Shown: in pieces, positions 43,010 to 52,129 of the stretch | How the letters are laid out: the number at the start of each line of letters is the position of its first letter | How positions within the stretch are numbered: position 1 is the stretch's first letter | Assembly (NCBI GenBank): GCA_944384985.1 | Contig: CALWVM010000006.1 | Coordinates: 56,820 to 120,819 of the forward strand | Direction: 5' to 3' | Origin: an uncultured Clostridia bacterium | GTDB lineage: Bacteria; Bacillota; Clostridia; Oscillospirales; Acutalibacteraceae | DNA: 64,000 nucleotides | Notes under the pieces: model-generated | What the model was told of the DNA's origin: nothing | What the model saw: the letters and a program-made list of their open reading frames with translations, nothing else | The model's database searches: none | Program-made: the position numbers and the translations under genes

Positions 43010-44179
43010 TTGGCAACACTGCTATTGATCGTCATCTTTATTGCTTTCATAGGCTTAGGGCTTCCCGATTCCCTTTTCGGGGCGGCGTGGCCCGCCATAT
43101 ATACGGAAATGGCGCTGCCCGTGTCTTGGGCGAATTTTGTAACAATGCTCGTCTCCGGCGGGACGATCGTGTCAAGCCTTCTCTCCGCAAGGCTTATCCA
43201 CCGCTTCGGCACGCCTGCCGTTACAGCGGTCAGCACCGCGATGACCGCGGCGGCGCTGTTCGGGTTTTCTGTTTCGGGCAGCATGGTGTGGCTCTGCCTG
43301 TTTGCCGTGCCGCTGGGGCTCGGCGCGGGGGCTATAGACACGGGACTCAACAATTACGTCGCCCTGCACTACAAGGCGACGCATATGAATTTTCTGCATT
43401 GCTTTTATGGGATCGGTGTTTCGGTGAGTCCGTTTTTGATGTCCCTTGCGCTCTCAAACGGCTCGTGGCGCAGCGGGTACCGCATGGTGTTCTGGATCCA
43501 GTTCGCCGTCGCCGTGTTGATGATCGTCTCCCTGCCGCTCTGGAAAAAGGTTGGGCATACCGCCGAGGGGGATTCGCAGGAAAAAAGCCGTACCGTGCCG
43601 TTTCGTACGTTGATCCGCGACTCCAAAGTCCGCATGGCGTGCCTTGTGTTCCTCGGTTCGTGCGCGCTGGAATGCACCTGCGGCGCGTGGGGGAGCACCT
43701 TTCTTGTCCGCGCGAAGGGCTTGGAAGCGGACAAGGCGGCACTGACCATCACGTTTTACTATGTCGGCATGGCGGCCGGGCGGTTCCTTTCCGGGGTTCT
43801 TGCGACGAAGCTGACCGCTTCGCAGCTTGTGCGTATCGGGCAGGGTGTGACGCTCTTTGCCATCCTGCTGGTGATTTTGCCCCTGCCTGCGGCGGTTTCG
43901 GGCGTTGGGCTGTTTTTGATCGGGCTTGGCAACGGCCCCGTGTTCCCGAATATGCTGCACTTAACGCCGCGCATTTTCGGAAAGGAGATTTCCCAATCGG
44001 TGATGGGCGTGCAGATGTCCGCCTCATATATCGGCATTTTGCTTGCGCCTGCATTGTTCGGGGTGCTCGCACAGCACATCACTGCCGCGCTGTTCCCGTA
44101 TTATCTGGCAATTCTGTATGCGCTGATGCTCACGGGCAGTCTGCTGCTGCGCAAGAAGCAAGTGAAGCAGGGGGCGTAA
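43010..44179 (+). CDS. MFS transporter (sugar/FHS-like)
   Basis: 389 residues with 12 predicted helices. The N-terminus has LGLPDSLFGAAWPAIYTEM and a loop-2 motif like RLIHRFGTPAV; GLGAGAIDTGLNNYVALHY and NFLHCFYGIGVSVSPFLMS resemble fucose/sugar permeases of the FHS group. The TTG start follows AAAGGGGAAAGACCG; the upstream in-frame extension has no ribosome site. The substrate is unknown. A palindromic repeat follows. Confidence 0.9.
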   Translation: MATLLLIVIFIAFIGLGLPDSLFGAAWPAIYTEMALPVSWANFVTMLVSGGTIVSSLLSARLIHRFGTPAVTAVSTAMTAAALFGFSVSGSMVWLCLFAVPLGLGAGAIDTGLNNYVALHYKATHMNFLHCFYGIGVSVSPFLMSLALSNGSWRSGYRMVFWIQFAVAVLMIVSLPLWKKVGHTAEGDSQEKSRTVPFRTLIRDSKVRMACLVFLGSCALECTCGAWGSTFLVRAKGLEADKAALTITFYYVGMAAGRFLSGVLATKLTASQLVRIGQGVTLFAILLVILPLPAAVSGVGLFLIGLGNGPVFPNMLHLTPRIFGKEISQSVMGVQMSASYIGILLAPALFGVLAQHITAALFPYYLAILYALMLTGSLLLRKKQVKQGA

Positions 44180-44202
44180 AGCGGTCCGCCTGTATAGAAA
44201 TA

Positions 44203-44243
44203 GGGGGCGGTTCTGTGTCTACACACGGCACAGAACCGCCCCC
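44203..44243 (+). repeat. Palindromic repeat, copy 3 (terminator-like)
   Basis: GGGGGCGGTTCTGTG (44203-44217) and its inverse (44229-44243) form a perfect 15-bp stem with an 11-base loop. The arms share GCGGTTCTGTG with copies 1 and 2. Confidence 0.8.
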
Positions 44244-44281
44244 GCTTTATGCAACGATACCGTATAACAAGGATAAAACGG

Positions 44282-44322
44282 TTGACACTTTTGTATATTT
44301 GTATTATAATAAATAATACAAA
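44282..44322 (+). promoter_or_regulatory. Consensus promoter with GntR/YtrA-type operator
   Basis: Perfect TTGACA (44282-44287), 17-base spacer and perfect TATAAT (44305-44310). TTTGTATTA (44298-44306) and TAATACAAA (44314-44322) make a 9-bp palindrome over the -10 box, fitting autorepression by the next gene. Confidence 0.8.
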
Positions 44323-44356
44323 ATGTGAAGAATTCCAGAGAAAGGCGGTGAGCGCA

Positions 44357-44749
44357 TTGCGATTGGAAATTGATATGACAAGCAATGTGCCGATCTATCG
44401 GCAGATTCGCGATCAGATCGTGCGCGGCGCGGCGCGCGGTGAACTCGCGCCGGGCGAACGGCTGCCCACAGTGCGCCAGCTTGCCGCAGATCTCAGCGTG
44501 AATCCCATGACGGTCAATAAGGCGTACGCGCTGTTGAAGTCCGAGGGCCTTCTTGTGATGGACCGGCGGCGCGGCGCGCAGATGTGCGAAAGCTTTGCAC
44601 AAAGCGGCTCGCCGGACGATGATTTTGACCGCAAAGCGTCTTTGCTCCTTTCAGAAGCCCGCACAAAAGGCGTTTCTAAGCAGGTTTTGCTTGCGCGTAT
44701 AGAGGAAATTGCCGACACGCTTTATCAAGACGGGGAGGAATCCAAATGA
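44357..44749 (+). CDS. GntR-family regulator, YtrA subfamily
   Basis: 130 residues, the size of YtrA-type repressors with a winged helix and a short effector/dimer tail. The DNA-binding domain has NVPIYRQIRDQIVRGAARGE, then GERLPTVRQLAADLSVNPMT and VNKAYALLKSEGLL. The start is TTG after AAAGGCGGTGAGCGCA. It overlaps the next gene by four bases (ATGA), so it likely controls that gene and itself through the operator at 44298-44322. Confidence 0.92.
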   Translation: MRLEIDMTSNVPIYRQIRDQIVRGAARGELAPGERLPTVRQLAADLSVNPMTVNKAYALLKSEGLLVMDRRRGAQMCESFAQSGSPDDDFDRKASLLLSEARTKGVSKQVLLARIEEIADTLYQDGEESK

Positions 44750-46122
44750 TCTGGTCTTTGCTTGCAACGCTTTGGGTGGTGTTTATTGCTGTGTTCGGCG
44801 CCGCCGCTTGCACAACACGGCGCGGCGGGCGCGTGCTCGGTGTGGCGTTCCCCGAAGACAAAGCCGAAAGCGGCGAAGTCAAACGCATCCTGCGCGGGTA
44901 CTACATCGGGCTTTCCGCCGTGTTTGTTCTGGCGACAGCAGCGGGATTTTTGCTGTTCCTGCCGTCGGTGCAGAAATGGGCGGAGCTTTGGATGCTGGTT
45001 ATTTTGGCGTTCTTTCTGTTTCTGATGTGGTTCATCCAAAATACCGTGCGCCGCAGGCTTTTGAATTTGCGCACACAAAACGGCTGGCTTTTGCCGGTGC
45101 GCAAAACGATTTCTGCTGACCTTGCGGTAAGCCGCGACAAAGCAAAAGGCGCGCTTTCACCCGCGTTCGTCTGGATTTGTTTTGCTTTGAGCTTCGCACC
45201 TGCCGCCACCTTGCTTGCCGTTCCTTCGCTTCGTGCGGAATTCCCGCTGCCGTTCGCTTTTCTCGGACCTGTCTGCGAGCTGTTTGCGGTTGCGCTGTAT
45301 TACGGGATGCGCAATCTTCCTGTCCGCACGGTGGGAAAGGATACCGCCGCTGCCACAGCGTTTGCGCAAAAAAGCATCCGCATCCACACGTGCAGCGCTG
45401 TTCTTATGGCAGCGGCCATGCTCGTATTCTGGCTGCTTTTCTGTCTGTCCGTTACGCTTTGGCAAACCATGTATCTTTCGATTGCCGCGTTTGCTGTTTT
45501 GGTGCTTTCCGCGCTCGCGGCGGCGTTTTGGGAGCAAAGGAAGCTGAGAAAACTCGAAGAAAGCTATCTGGAGGTGCGTGCGCCCGAAGCAGACCTTGCG
45601 GACGGCGAATGGAAATGGGGCTGCTATTATAACCCACAGGATCCACGCATCTTCGTGCCGAAGCCTGTTGAAAGTTTCGGCTGGACGCTGAATATCGGGC
45701 GCCCGGCGGGCAAGGCGATCCTGTTTTTTATACTGATTTTCGTTATTGGTATTTTGGCGCTTGTCGGTGTAATGTCGCTCTCCGGCTTTTCTGTGGAGGT
45801 GCAGGACGGGCAGCTTCAAATGGACGCGCCGTTTTATGATCTGACCCTTACGCCCGAGGAGGTTGAGTCCGTGGAACTCGTCGGGACACTCCCCGCAAAC
45901 GGGATGCGCACCAACGGCTACGGCGGCGTGTCTAAAAGCTACGGCCATTTCCGGTTCGACGGCTACGGGGCGTGTATGTTGTATGTATATAATGATACGG
46001 GCACATATGTGTGCCTGCGCCTTTCGGGCGACGACCCCGCCTATGTGTTCCTAAACGCCGAGACATCAGAGGCCACCCGGTCGCTGTATGCGGAAATCAA
46101 ACAGTGGTATGCAGAAAAATGA
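44746..46122 (+). CDS. DUF5808-type membrane protein
   Basis: 458 residues with about eight predicted helices. A DUF5808 motif lies near residues 285-315: WGCYYNPQDPRIFVPKPV and GWTLNIGRPAGKA. The C-terminal 130 residues after the last helix form a soluble PH-like domain (SGFSVEVQDGQLQMDAPFY). Proteins of this kind regularly follow YtrA-type regulators and are thought to sense or respond to envelope stress, but no activity is known. Confidence 0.82.
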   Translation: MIWSLLATLWVVFIAVFGAAACTTRRGGRVLGVAFPEDKAESGEVKRILRGYYIGLSAVFVLATAAGFLLFLPSVQKWAELWMLVILAFFLFLMWFIQNTVRRRLLNLRTQNGWLLPVRKTISADLAVSRDKAKGALSPAFVWICFALSFAPAATLLAVPSLRAEFPLPFAFLGPVCELFAVALYYGMRNLPVRTVGKDTAAATAFAQKSIRIHTCSAVLMAAAMLVFWLLFCLSVTLWQTMYLSIAAFAVLVLSALAAAFWEQRKLRKLEESYLEVRAPEADLADGEWKWGCYYNPQDPRIFVPKPVESFGWTLNIGRPAGKAILFFILIFVIGILALVGVMSLSGFSVEVQDGQLQMDAPFYDLTLTPEEVESVELVGTLPANGMRTNGYGGVSKSYGHFRFDGYGACMLYVYNDTGTYVCLRLSGDDPAYVFLNAETSEATRSLYAEIKQWYAEK

Positions 46123-46151
46123 ACCGCCGGTAAAACCTAACCCGGATGTAG

Positions 46152-46178
46152 AAAACCGCCCTTTCCCGGGGCGGTTTT
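46152..46178 (+). terminator. Terminator of the GntR operon
   Basis: AAAACCGCCC (46152-46161) pairs perfectly with GGGCGGTTTT (46169-46178) across 7 bases, then CCTGTGTTTT. Confidence 0.8.
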
Positions 46179-46200
46179 CCTGTGTTTTCGCTCGGATTTC

Positions 46201-46229
46201 TTGACAAGGCGCGCTCCAAAGATTATACT
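46201..46229 (+). promoter_or_regulatory. Promoter of galM
   Basis: Perfect TTGACA (46201-46206), 17-base spacer, TATACT (46224-46229). Confidence 0.8.
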
Positions 46230-46267
46230 TAATAAAATAGATTTCCATAGTACAATGGGGTGGAATT

Positions 46268-47317
46268 GTGCAGACAGAGAAAAGATTTTACGGCAACGCC
46301 GAAAACGGCGAATCGGTTTACGCTTACACCATTACGAACGCCGCCGGCGCGTATATTGAACTTGTTTCCTACGGTGCGACACTCAATAAGATTGTCGTCC
46401 CGGATAAAAACGGCACGCTTTGCGACGTGCTTGTCGGTTTTGATACGATGGAAGGGCAGATCCTCTGTACCGATTCTCAGGGCCGCACCGTCGGCAGAGT
46501 CGCCAACCGCATCGCGGGCAAGGGGATTACGATCGACGGCGTGAATTACCCGATCACGAAAAACGTGGACGGCAAATTCACCCTGCATGGCAACCATGAA
46601 TACGCCAAGGCCGTTTGGAACGCCGAAACCGTCGGGGACAATGCCGTGCGCTTTACCTATGACAGCTTAGACGGCAACGAGGGTTTCCCGGGCAACGTCC
46701 ACAATGAGGTCACGTTCTCCTTTGACGACGACTGTGCCGTGCGTATCGAATACCACTGCACGCCCGACCGAAAAACGGCGATCAACGTCACGAACCATGC
46801 CTATTTCAACCTTGCGGGCTTTGACGCAGGCCAAATCATCGACCACGAATTGCAGCTGTTCTGCGACGCGTACACGCCCACGGATACGGATTGCATCCCC
46901 ACCGGCGAGATCCGCCCGGTCGCGGGTACGCCGTTTGATTTCCGCTTGCCGAAGAAGATCGGCCGCGATGTCGGCATGGACGACGAGCAGCTGAAGATCG
47001 GCAGAGGCTACGATCACAATTTCCGCATTGAGAATTACGACGGAACGCTGCGGGAATTCGCCCGTGTTTCGGAACCCACAAGCGGGCGCGTCATGCGCGG
47101 GTACACCGATCTTCCCGGCGTGCAGTTCTATATCGGCAATTTTATGGACGGCACACAGATCGGCAAGGCGGGCAAGCCTTTAGAATACCGGCAGGGCTTT
47201 TGCCTGGAGACGCAGTATTTCCCGGATGCGCTCAACCACCCGGAATTTATCCCCTGCGTGTTCACGCCGGAAAAACCGTTCGTTTCCACCACCGTATATC
47301 AATTTTCGGTAGAATAA
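46268..47317 (+). CDS. galM: Aldose 1-epimerase
   Basis: 349 residues, full length GalM (mutarotase). It interconverts alpha and beta anomers of galactose, glucose and related sugars in the cytosol. Seen: YGATLNKIVVPDKNG, GRVANRIAGKGI, LHGNHEYAKAVWNAE, the catalytic His in NVTNHAYFNLAG and the C-terminal YRQGFCLETQYFPDALNH with the catalytic Glu. The GTG start is 5 bases after GGGGTGG. Only 15 bases separate it from ilvN, so the two are probably cotranscribed despite unrelated roles. Confidence 0.94.
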   Translation: MQTEKRFYGNAENGESVYAYTITNAAGAYIELVSYGATLNKIVVPDKNGTLCDVLVGFDTMEGQILCTDSQGRTVGRVANRIAGKGITIDGVNYPITKNVDGKFTLHGNHEYAKAVWNAETVGDNAVRFTYDSLDGNEGFPGNVHNEVTFSFDDDCAVRIEYHCTPDRKTAINVTNHAYFNLAGFDAGQIIDHELQLFCDAYTPTDTDCIPTGEIRPVAGTPFDFRLPKKIGRDVGMDDEQLKIGRGYDHNFRIENYDGTLREFARVSEPTSGRVMRGYTDLPGVQFYIGNFMDGTQIGKAGKPLEYRQGFCLETQYFPDALNHPEFIPCVFTPEKPFVSTTVYQFSVE

Positions 47318-47332
47318 AAGAGGTATCCTATT

Positions 47333-47860
47333 ATGGCAGAACTTCAACAGCAGAATCTCGAGCGCATTTTCCTTTCGGCGCTCGTCTATAACCGTACGGG
47401 CGTGCTGCTGCGCGTAGCGAGCCTGTTTGCACGCCGCGGCTACAACGTGATCAGCCTAACCGTTGCCGAGACCGAAAACCCGCTGTATTCGCGCATCACC
47501 ATCGTCTCGGACGTCGAGCCGTATAAATTCATGCAGGTCGAGCAGCAGCTCGCGAAGCTCGGCGACGTCATCAAGGTCGTGAAACTCAGCGAAGGGCAGC
47601 TTATTGCAAGTGAGCTTTTGCTCATTAAGGTCCACGCGACCAACAGCCGCCGCACCGCTGTGCTCAAGACCATCAACGGCTTCGGTGCGAAGGTCAAGGA
47701 CATCGGCCACACCACCATTACGGCGGAGCTGACGGGCCTTCCGTCGCTCATTGACCGCTTCATCGAAAAAATGACCAAGCACGGCATCATTGAACTGTCG
47801 CGTTCGGGTCTTACCGCGCTCGAAAAGGGCGACACCAATATCAACGGAATCGAGGAATAA
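47333..47860 (+). CDS. ilvN: Acetolactate synthase small (regulatory) subunit
   Basis: 175 residues. An N-terminal ACT domain (LSALVYNRTGVLLRVASLFA, RGYNVISLTVAETE) binds branched-chain amino acids, and a second C-terminal ferredoxin-like domain follows. It activates and gives valine feedback to the catalytic subunit IlvB, whose gene is not in this window. AGAGGTATCCTATT precedes the ATG. leuC begins 3 bases after its stop. Confidence 0.94.
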   Translation: MAELQQQNLERIFLSALVYNRTGVLLRVASLFARRGYNVISLTVAETENPLYSRITIVSDVEPYKFMQVEQQLAKLGDVIKVVKLSEGQLIASELLLIKVHATNSRRTAVLKTINGFGAKVKDIGHTTITAELTGLPSLIDRFIEKMTKHGIIELSRSGLTALEKGDTNINGIEE

Positions 47861-47863
47861 GCT

Positions 47864-49126
47864 ATGGCAATGACAATGACGCAAAAGATCCTTGCTGCGC
47901 ATGCGGGGCTGCCGTCTGTTTCGGCGGGGCAGCTGATCGAAGCGAATCTGGATCTGGTAATGGGCAACGACGTAACGTCCCCTGTCGCCATCCACGAAAT
48001 GGAAGAAAAGGGCTTTCATAAGGTCTTTGACAACGAGCATATCGCGCTTGTCATGGACCATTTCACGCCCAACAAAGATATCAAATCCGCCGAGAACTGC
48101 AAAAAGGTACGCACTTTTGCGAAGGACTACGGGATTCGCAACTTTTTTGACGTGGGGCAGATGGGTATCGAGCATGCGCTGCTGCCCGAACGGGGTCTTG
48201 TGATCTCGGGCGATGTCGTGATCGGCGCGGATTCCCACACCTGCACCTACGGCGCGCTCGGCGCGTTTTCCACCGGCGTCGGTTCCACGGATATGGCGGC
48301 GGGCATGATCTCCGGCAAGGCATGGTTCAAGGTGCCTTCCGCAATCCAGGTCGTTGTGACCGGCAAGCCGCAAAAGTACGTGACCGGCAAGGATGTGATC
48401 CTGCACCTGATCGGCAAGATCGGCGTGGACGGCGCGCGGTACCGCTCGCTGGAATTCACGGGCGACGGGCTCCAGAGCCTTTCCATGGACGACCGCTTCT
48501 GCATTGCCAACATGGCGATCGAGTGCGGCGCGAAAAACGGGATCTTCCCCGTGGATGAAAAAACACTCGCTTACATGAAGGGCAGAACCTCCCGCGAACC
48601 GGTCATCTATGAAGCGGATGCTGACGCACCGTATGACGAGGTTGTCACCATCGATCTCAATACCCTCAAACCCACCGTCGCGTTCCCGCATCTGCCGGAA
48701 AACACGCATACGATCGACGAGATTGAGCGCATCGACATCGACCAGGTCGTTATCGGTTCGTGCACCAACGGCCGCATTGAGGATATGCGCGCGGCGGCTT
48801 CGGTCCTCAAAGGGCGTAAGGTTGCCGACGGCGTGCGCTGCATTGTGATCCCCGCGACGCAGACGGTCTATCTGCAATGTATAGAAGAGGGGCTTACAAA
48901 AGCTTTCATCGAAGCGGGTGCGATCGTCTCTACCCCGACCTGCGGACCGTGCCTTGGCGGGCACATGGGCATTCTCGCTTCCGGGGAGCGCGCCGTCTCC
49001 ACGACGAACCGCAATTTCGTTGGCAGAATGGGCGACCCGACGAGCGAAGTGTATCTGGCAAGCCCCTATGTGGCGGCGGCCAGCGCCGTGACGGGGCATA
49101 TCTCGAGCCCGGCTGAGTTGGACTGA
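47864..49126 (+). CDS. leuC: 3-isopropylmalate dehydratase large subunit
   Basis: 420 residues, the shorter clostridial/archaeal LeuC type. With LeuD it isomerises 2-isopropylmalate to 3-isopropylmalate for leucine synthesis. The 4Fe-4S ligands are seen in [13 protein letters not shown] and [13 protein letters not shown]; substrate motifs [15 protein letters not shown] and [15 protein letters not shown] are intact. The family also contains homoaconitases and methylthioalkylmalate enzymes, but the leuD and ilvN context supports leucine. GAGGAATAAGCT precedes the ATG. Confidence 0.93.
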   Translation: MAMTMTQKILAAHAGLPSVSAGQLIEANLDLVMGNDVTSPVAIHEMEEKGFHKVFDNEHIALVMDHFTPNKDIKSAENCKKVRTFAKDYGIRNFFDVGQMGIEHALLPERGLVISGDVVIGADSHTCTYGALGAFSTGVGSTDMAAGMISGKAWFKVPSAIQVVVTGKPQKYVTGKDVILHLIGKIGVDGARYRSLEFTGDGLQSLSMDDRFCIANMAIECGAKNGIFPVDEKTLAYMKGRTSREPVIYEADADAPYDEVVTIDLNTLKPTVAFPHLPENTHTIDEIERIDIDQVVIGSCTNGRIEDMRAAASVLKGRKVADGVRCIVIPATQTVYLQCIEEGLTKAFIEAGAIVSTPTCGPCLGGHMGILASGERAVSTTNRNFVGRMGDPTSEVYLASPYVAAASAVTGHISSPAELD

Positions 49127-49144
49127 CAGAAAGGAACGAGACCT

Positions 49145-49624
49145 ATGAAAATTCAGGGTAAAGTACATAAATACGGAGATCACGTCGATACCGACGTTAT
49201 CATCCCTGCGCGCTATCTCAACACTTCCGACCCGAAGGAACTTGCCGCGCACTGCATGGAAGATATCGACAAAGACTTTGTCAAAAATGTAAAACCCGGT
49301 GACATTCTCGTCGCTGGCGTGAACTTCGGCTGCGGTTCTTCGCGTGAGCACGCACCGATTGCGATCAAAGCGTCGGGCATCGCCTGCGTCATCGCCGAAA
49401 ATTTCGCGCGCATTTTCTACCGCAATTCGCTCAATATCGGGCTTCCGATCTTGGAGTGTCCCGCTGCGAGCAAGGCGATCCGCGACGGCGACGAGGTCGA
49501 GGTGGATTTTGACACCGGCGTGATCCGCAACCTCGCCACGGGCGAAAGCTATCAGGCAGAGCCCTTCCCGCCGTTTATCCAGAACATTATTCAAAAAGGC
49601 GGTCTGCTCGCGTCCTTGAAGTAA
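49145..49624 (+). CDS. leuD: 3-isopropylmalate dehydratase small subunit
   Basis: 159 residues, the short swivelling domain that completes the LeuC active site. Typical motifs are [19 protein letters not shown] near 11, [18 protein letters not shown] near 55 and [19 protein letters not shown]. It starts 18 bases after leuC, with AAAGGAACGAGACCT upstream, and is cotranscribed. Confidence 0.95.
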   Translation: MKIQGKVHKYGDHVDTDVIIPARYLNTSDPKELAAHCMEDIDKDFVKNVKPGDILVAGVNFGCGSSREHAPIAIKASGIACVIAENFARIFYRNSLNIGLPILECPAASKAIRDGDEVEVDFDTGVIRNLATGESYQAEPFPPFIQNIIQKGGLLASLK

Positions 49625-49652
49625 GGATTTCACAAGACGGGTAGGAGAGCCC

Positions 49653-51290
49653 ATGAAACCGATTTCTAAAAAGATAACCGGAATTTTCGCCGTGCTCGCA
49701 AGTCTTGCGGGCGCGGCGGCTGTGCTTGTCTACACGGTGCTGTATGCAAAGGCAAACGTGAATTCCGATACGATGGATACGCTTATGTGGGCGTATGCGT
49801 CGTACCGTTCGGGGTCTCTGTTTGCTTCAGATTTCGCGTATGCCGGCTTTTTGCCGTTCGGCGGCTCGCTTTTGATGCTGCCGTTTGTGGCGCTGTTCGG
49901 TGTGTCTTATACGGCGCATATCGCGGGGATGGTCGTGTTCCTGCTGTTGTTTTTTGCGGCGCTCGTGTGGTTCGCGCGCCGCATGAATCTTGGACTCTTC
50001 GGCGGGTCTCTTTCGTTTTGTGCGGTGTGCGCACTGCTGCTTTGCGCGCCGAAGTTCCGCGAGATGTTTTGCGAGCACATCCTCTATTACAGCCTTTCCG
50101 CTTTATTTCTTATGGTCGGCTTTTCGCTGCTGACCGCATTTTTAGAGGCATTGCAGACACAGCGCCGCCGTGGGGCGGTGTTGTGGGGGCTTGCCGCTTT
50201 TTTGTTTTTTACCGCTGTCGCAGCAGATGGCTTTCAGGTGGCGGGGATTGTCTGTGTGCCGCTTTGCGCGGCGTTTTTCTGCGAACGCTTTTTCGATACG
50301 AAAACGAAACTGACAGCGCAGCAGAACCTGCCTGCGTTTGGCTCTGCCGCACTGCCCTTGCCGGCTATGGCGCTGGGCTTTCTCCTGCGCTATGCGATCA
50401 CGGGCGGCGCGCAGTTCGGCTACGCGAACGCCTCTTCCTCTTATGACACCGCGGAGGAAATGCTCAACTGGGCGGGTAAGCTGGAAAGGCTTGTAACGGA
50501 GTATTTCCGGCTGTTTGACATTCAATTTACCGGCAACGCGAGCTTGACGGATCTTACCCAGCTGCCCGCGCTTTTGCGCTGCCTGTTTGCAGCGCTTTTG
50601 CCGTGCGCTTTTCTCGTCACGGCGCTTTGCTATCGGAAAATCAAGGATGAGCACCTCAAACGCCTGTTCTGGGCGGCGGGAGTGGTGTGCGGCATCACGG
50701 TGTTCCTCTGGTTCTTCGGCACGATCTCCAACGCGGGCTGGCGGCTGATCCCCATGATTTTCTGCCTGTTGCTGCTGCTTGCGGCGGGCACGGTCTGTTT
50801 GCTGCGAAAGACTTCTGTGCGCCGCTTCGGTGCGGTGCTTTGCGCGGTAACGGTGCTGTTTTTTGCCGAGTCGGTTTTCTCGCTTGCCAATATGCAGCCC
50901 GTCCGCGAACCTGCCGGGAGATACCAGGGGCTTTCCGACGCAATCACCGCGCGGGGGCTGTCTTATGGGTACGGGAATTTCTGGTTCTCGAACGCCCTGT
51001 TTGTCATGAGCGGTGGCGCAGTACAGCCGCATAACGTCGGAGTCTCCGAGGACGGCGAACTTGTGCTTGAAAATTACCAGCAGTTCCCCTTGGATTCAGC
51101 GGGGTATGAAGCGCAGGGCGGCTGTTATCTGCTCCTGCTGCCGGGGGATGTGGCACGTTTCGAAGCCTCCGAAACTTACGCGGCGCTTTCGGATTACGAA
51201 ACCGGGGTGTATCTGGACCACGAGACCCCGTGGGGCTGCAAGGTGTATTTTTATTCCCGGGACATTTGCGCGTTTCTCACAGAGTCATAG
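49653..51290 (+). CDS. Polytopic membrane protein, GT-C glycosyltransferase-like
   Basis: 545 residues with about 11 predicted helices and a C-terminal soluble domain of about 110 residues. The first external loop contains NSDTMDTLMWAYASYRSG, with an acidic residue after helix 1 as in GT-C (lipid-linked sugar) glycosyltransferases. I do not recognise a named family. GTAGGAGAGCCC precedes the ATG 28 bases after leuD, so it is in the same transcript. It may glycosylate a surface polymer; this is inference from topology. Confidence 0.65.
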   Translation: MKPISKKITGIFAVLASLAGAAAVLVYTVLYAKANVNSDTMDTLMWAYASYRSGSLFASDFAYAGFLPFGGSLLMLPFVALFGVSYTAHIAGMVVFLLLFFAALVWFARRMNLGLFGGSLSFCAVCALLLCAPKFREMFCEHILYYSLSALFLMVGFSLLTAFLEALQTQRRRGAVLWGLAAFLFFTAVAADGFQVAGIVCVPLCAAFFCERFFDTKTKLTAQQNLPAFGSAALPLPAMALGFLLRYAITGGAQFGYANASSSYDTAEEMLNWAGKLERLVTEYFRLFDIQFTGNASLTDLTQLPALLRCLFAALLPCAFLVTALCYRKIKDEHLKRLFWAAGVVCGITVFLWFFGTISNAGWRLIPMIFCLLLLLAAGTVCLLRKTSVRRFGAVLCAVTVLFFAESVFSLANMQPVREPAGRYQGLSDAITARGLSYGYGNFWFSNALFVMSGGAVQPHNVGVSEDGELVLENYQQFPLDSAGYEAQGGCYLLLLPGDVARFEASETYAALSDYETGVYLDHETPWGCKVYFYSRDICAFLTES

Positions 51291-51433
51291 GCGGCAGAGC
51301 GGCGCGCTTTGCCCAGGTTTTAACAAATGTTTCTTCTTTGTTCACAAACTATTTTCAACTTTTTTCTATGATATATAACAAAATATCGGGCGTATGTCCG
51401 CTGCCAAACACGTAAAAAGAAAGGGTGGTCCTT

Positions 51434-52126
51434 GTGGCAAACGAAAAAATCTTAGTCGTAGATGACGACACCAACATCTGCGAGCTGCTGCGGTTGTATC
51501 TGGAAAAGGAAGGGTATGTGGTCAAAAGCGTAAACGACGGGGTCTCGGCGATCAACGCATTTAAGCAGGAAAATCCCGACCTGATGATCTTGGACATCAT
51601 GCTGCCGAAGCTCGACGGCTGGCAGGTCTGCCGCGAGGTGCGGAAATTTTCCGACAAGCCCATCATCATGCTCACAGCTAAAGGTGAGACGTTCGATAAG
51701 GTGCTGGGGTTGGAGCTCGGCGCGGACGACTATATGACCAAGCCGTTTGACACCAAAGAGATGGTCGCGCGCATCAAGGCGGTGCTGCGCCGCACAAGCG
51801 CCGGCCCCGCAGGCGAGGCGGTCAAAGAGGTCAACTACGAGAATTTGAGCATCAACCTCACGAATTATGAAATGAAAGTCAACGGCAAGCCCGTGGATAC
51901 GCCGCCGAAAGAGCTGGAGCTCATTTATCATCTCGCGTCCAACCCGAACCGCGTGTTCACGCGCGACCAGTTGCTCGACGAGGTCTGGGGTTTTGATTAC
52001 TACGGCGATTCGCGTACTGTGGACGTTCACGTCAAGCGGCTTCGTGAAAAGCTCGAGGGCGTTTCCGACAAATGGGATCTGAAAACGGTCTGGGGCGTCG
52101 GCTATAAATTTGAAACGAAGGAATAA
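51434..52126 (+). CDS. OmpR/PhoB-type response regulator
   Basis: 230 residues. Receiver domain with acidic Asp10-Asp12, phospho-acceptor Asp54 in LMILDIMLPK, Thr in IIMLTAKGE and Lys in DYMTKPFD; winged-helix output domain with LIYHLASNPNRVFTRDQLL and YYGDSRTVDVHVKRLREKL. The GTG at 51434 lies just after AAGGGTGG; GTG at 51425 falls within that site. It is the partner of the histidine kinase that starts 3 bases later. It probably regulates envelope genes, including the HtrA gene downstream. Confidence 0.94.
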   Translation: MANEKILVVDDDTNICELLRLYLEKEGYVVKSVNDGVSAINAFKQENPDLMILDIMLPKLDGWQVCREVRKFSDKPIIMLTAKGETFDKVLGLELGADDYMTKPFDTKEMVARIKAVLRRTSAGPAGEAVKEVNYENLSINLTNYEMKVNGKPVDTPPKELELIYHLASNPNRVFTRDQLLDEVWGFDYYGDSRTVDVHVKRLREKLEGVSDKWDLKTVWGVGYKFETKE

Positions 52127-52129
52127 GCC

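Noticed and set aside
45157-45948. 263-codon minus-strand ORF
   Set aside because: Antisense of the DUF5808 membrane protein gene, which has a coupled regulator and clear topology.
47318-47332. T-box or attenuator before ilvN
   Set aside because: Only 15 bases separate galM and ilvN, too short for such a leader.
47456-49654. 732-codon minus-strand ORF
   Set aside because: It is the antisense of ilvN, leuC and leuD, whose products are unmistakable; long antisense frames are expected in GC-rich coding DNA.
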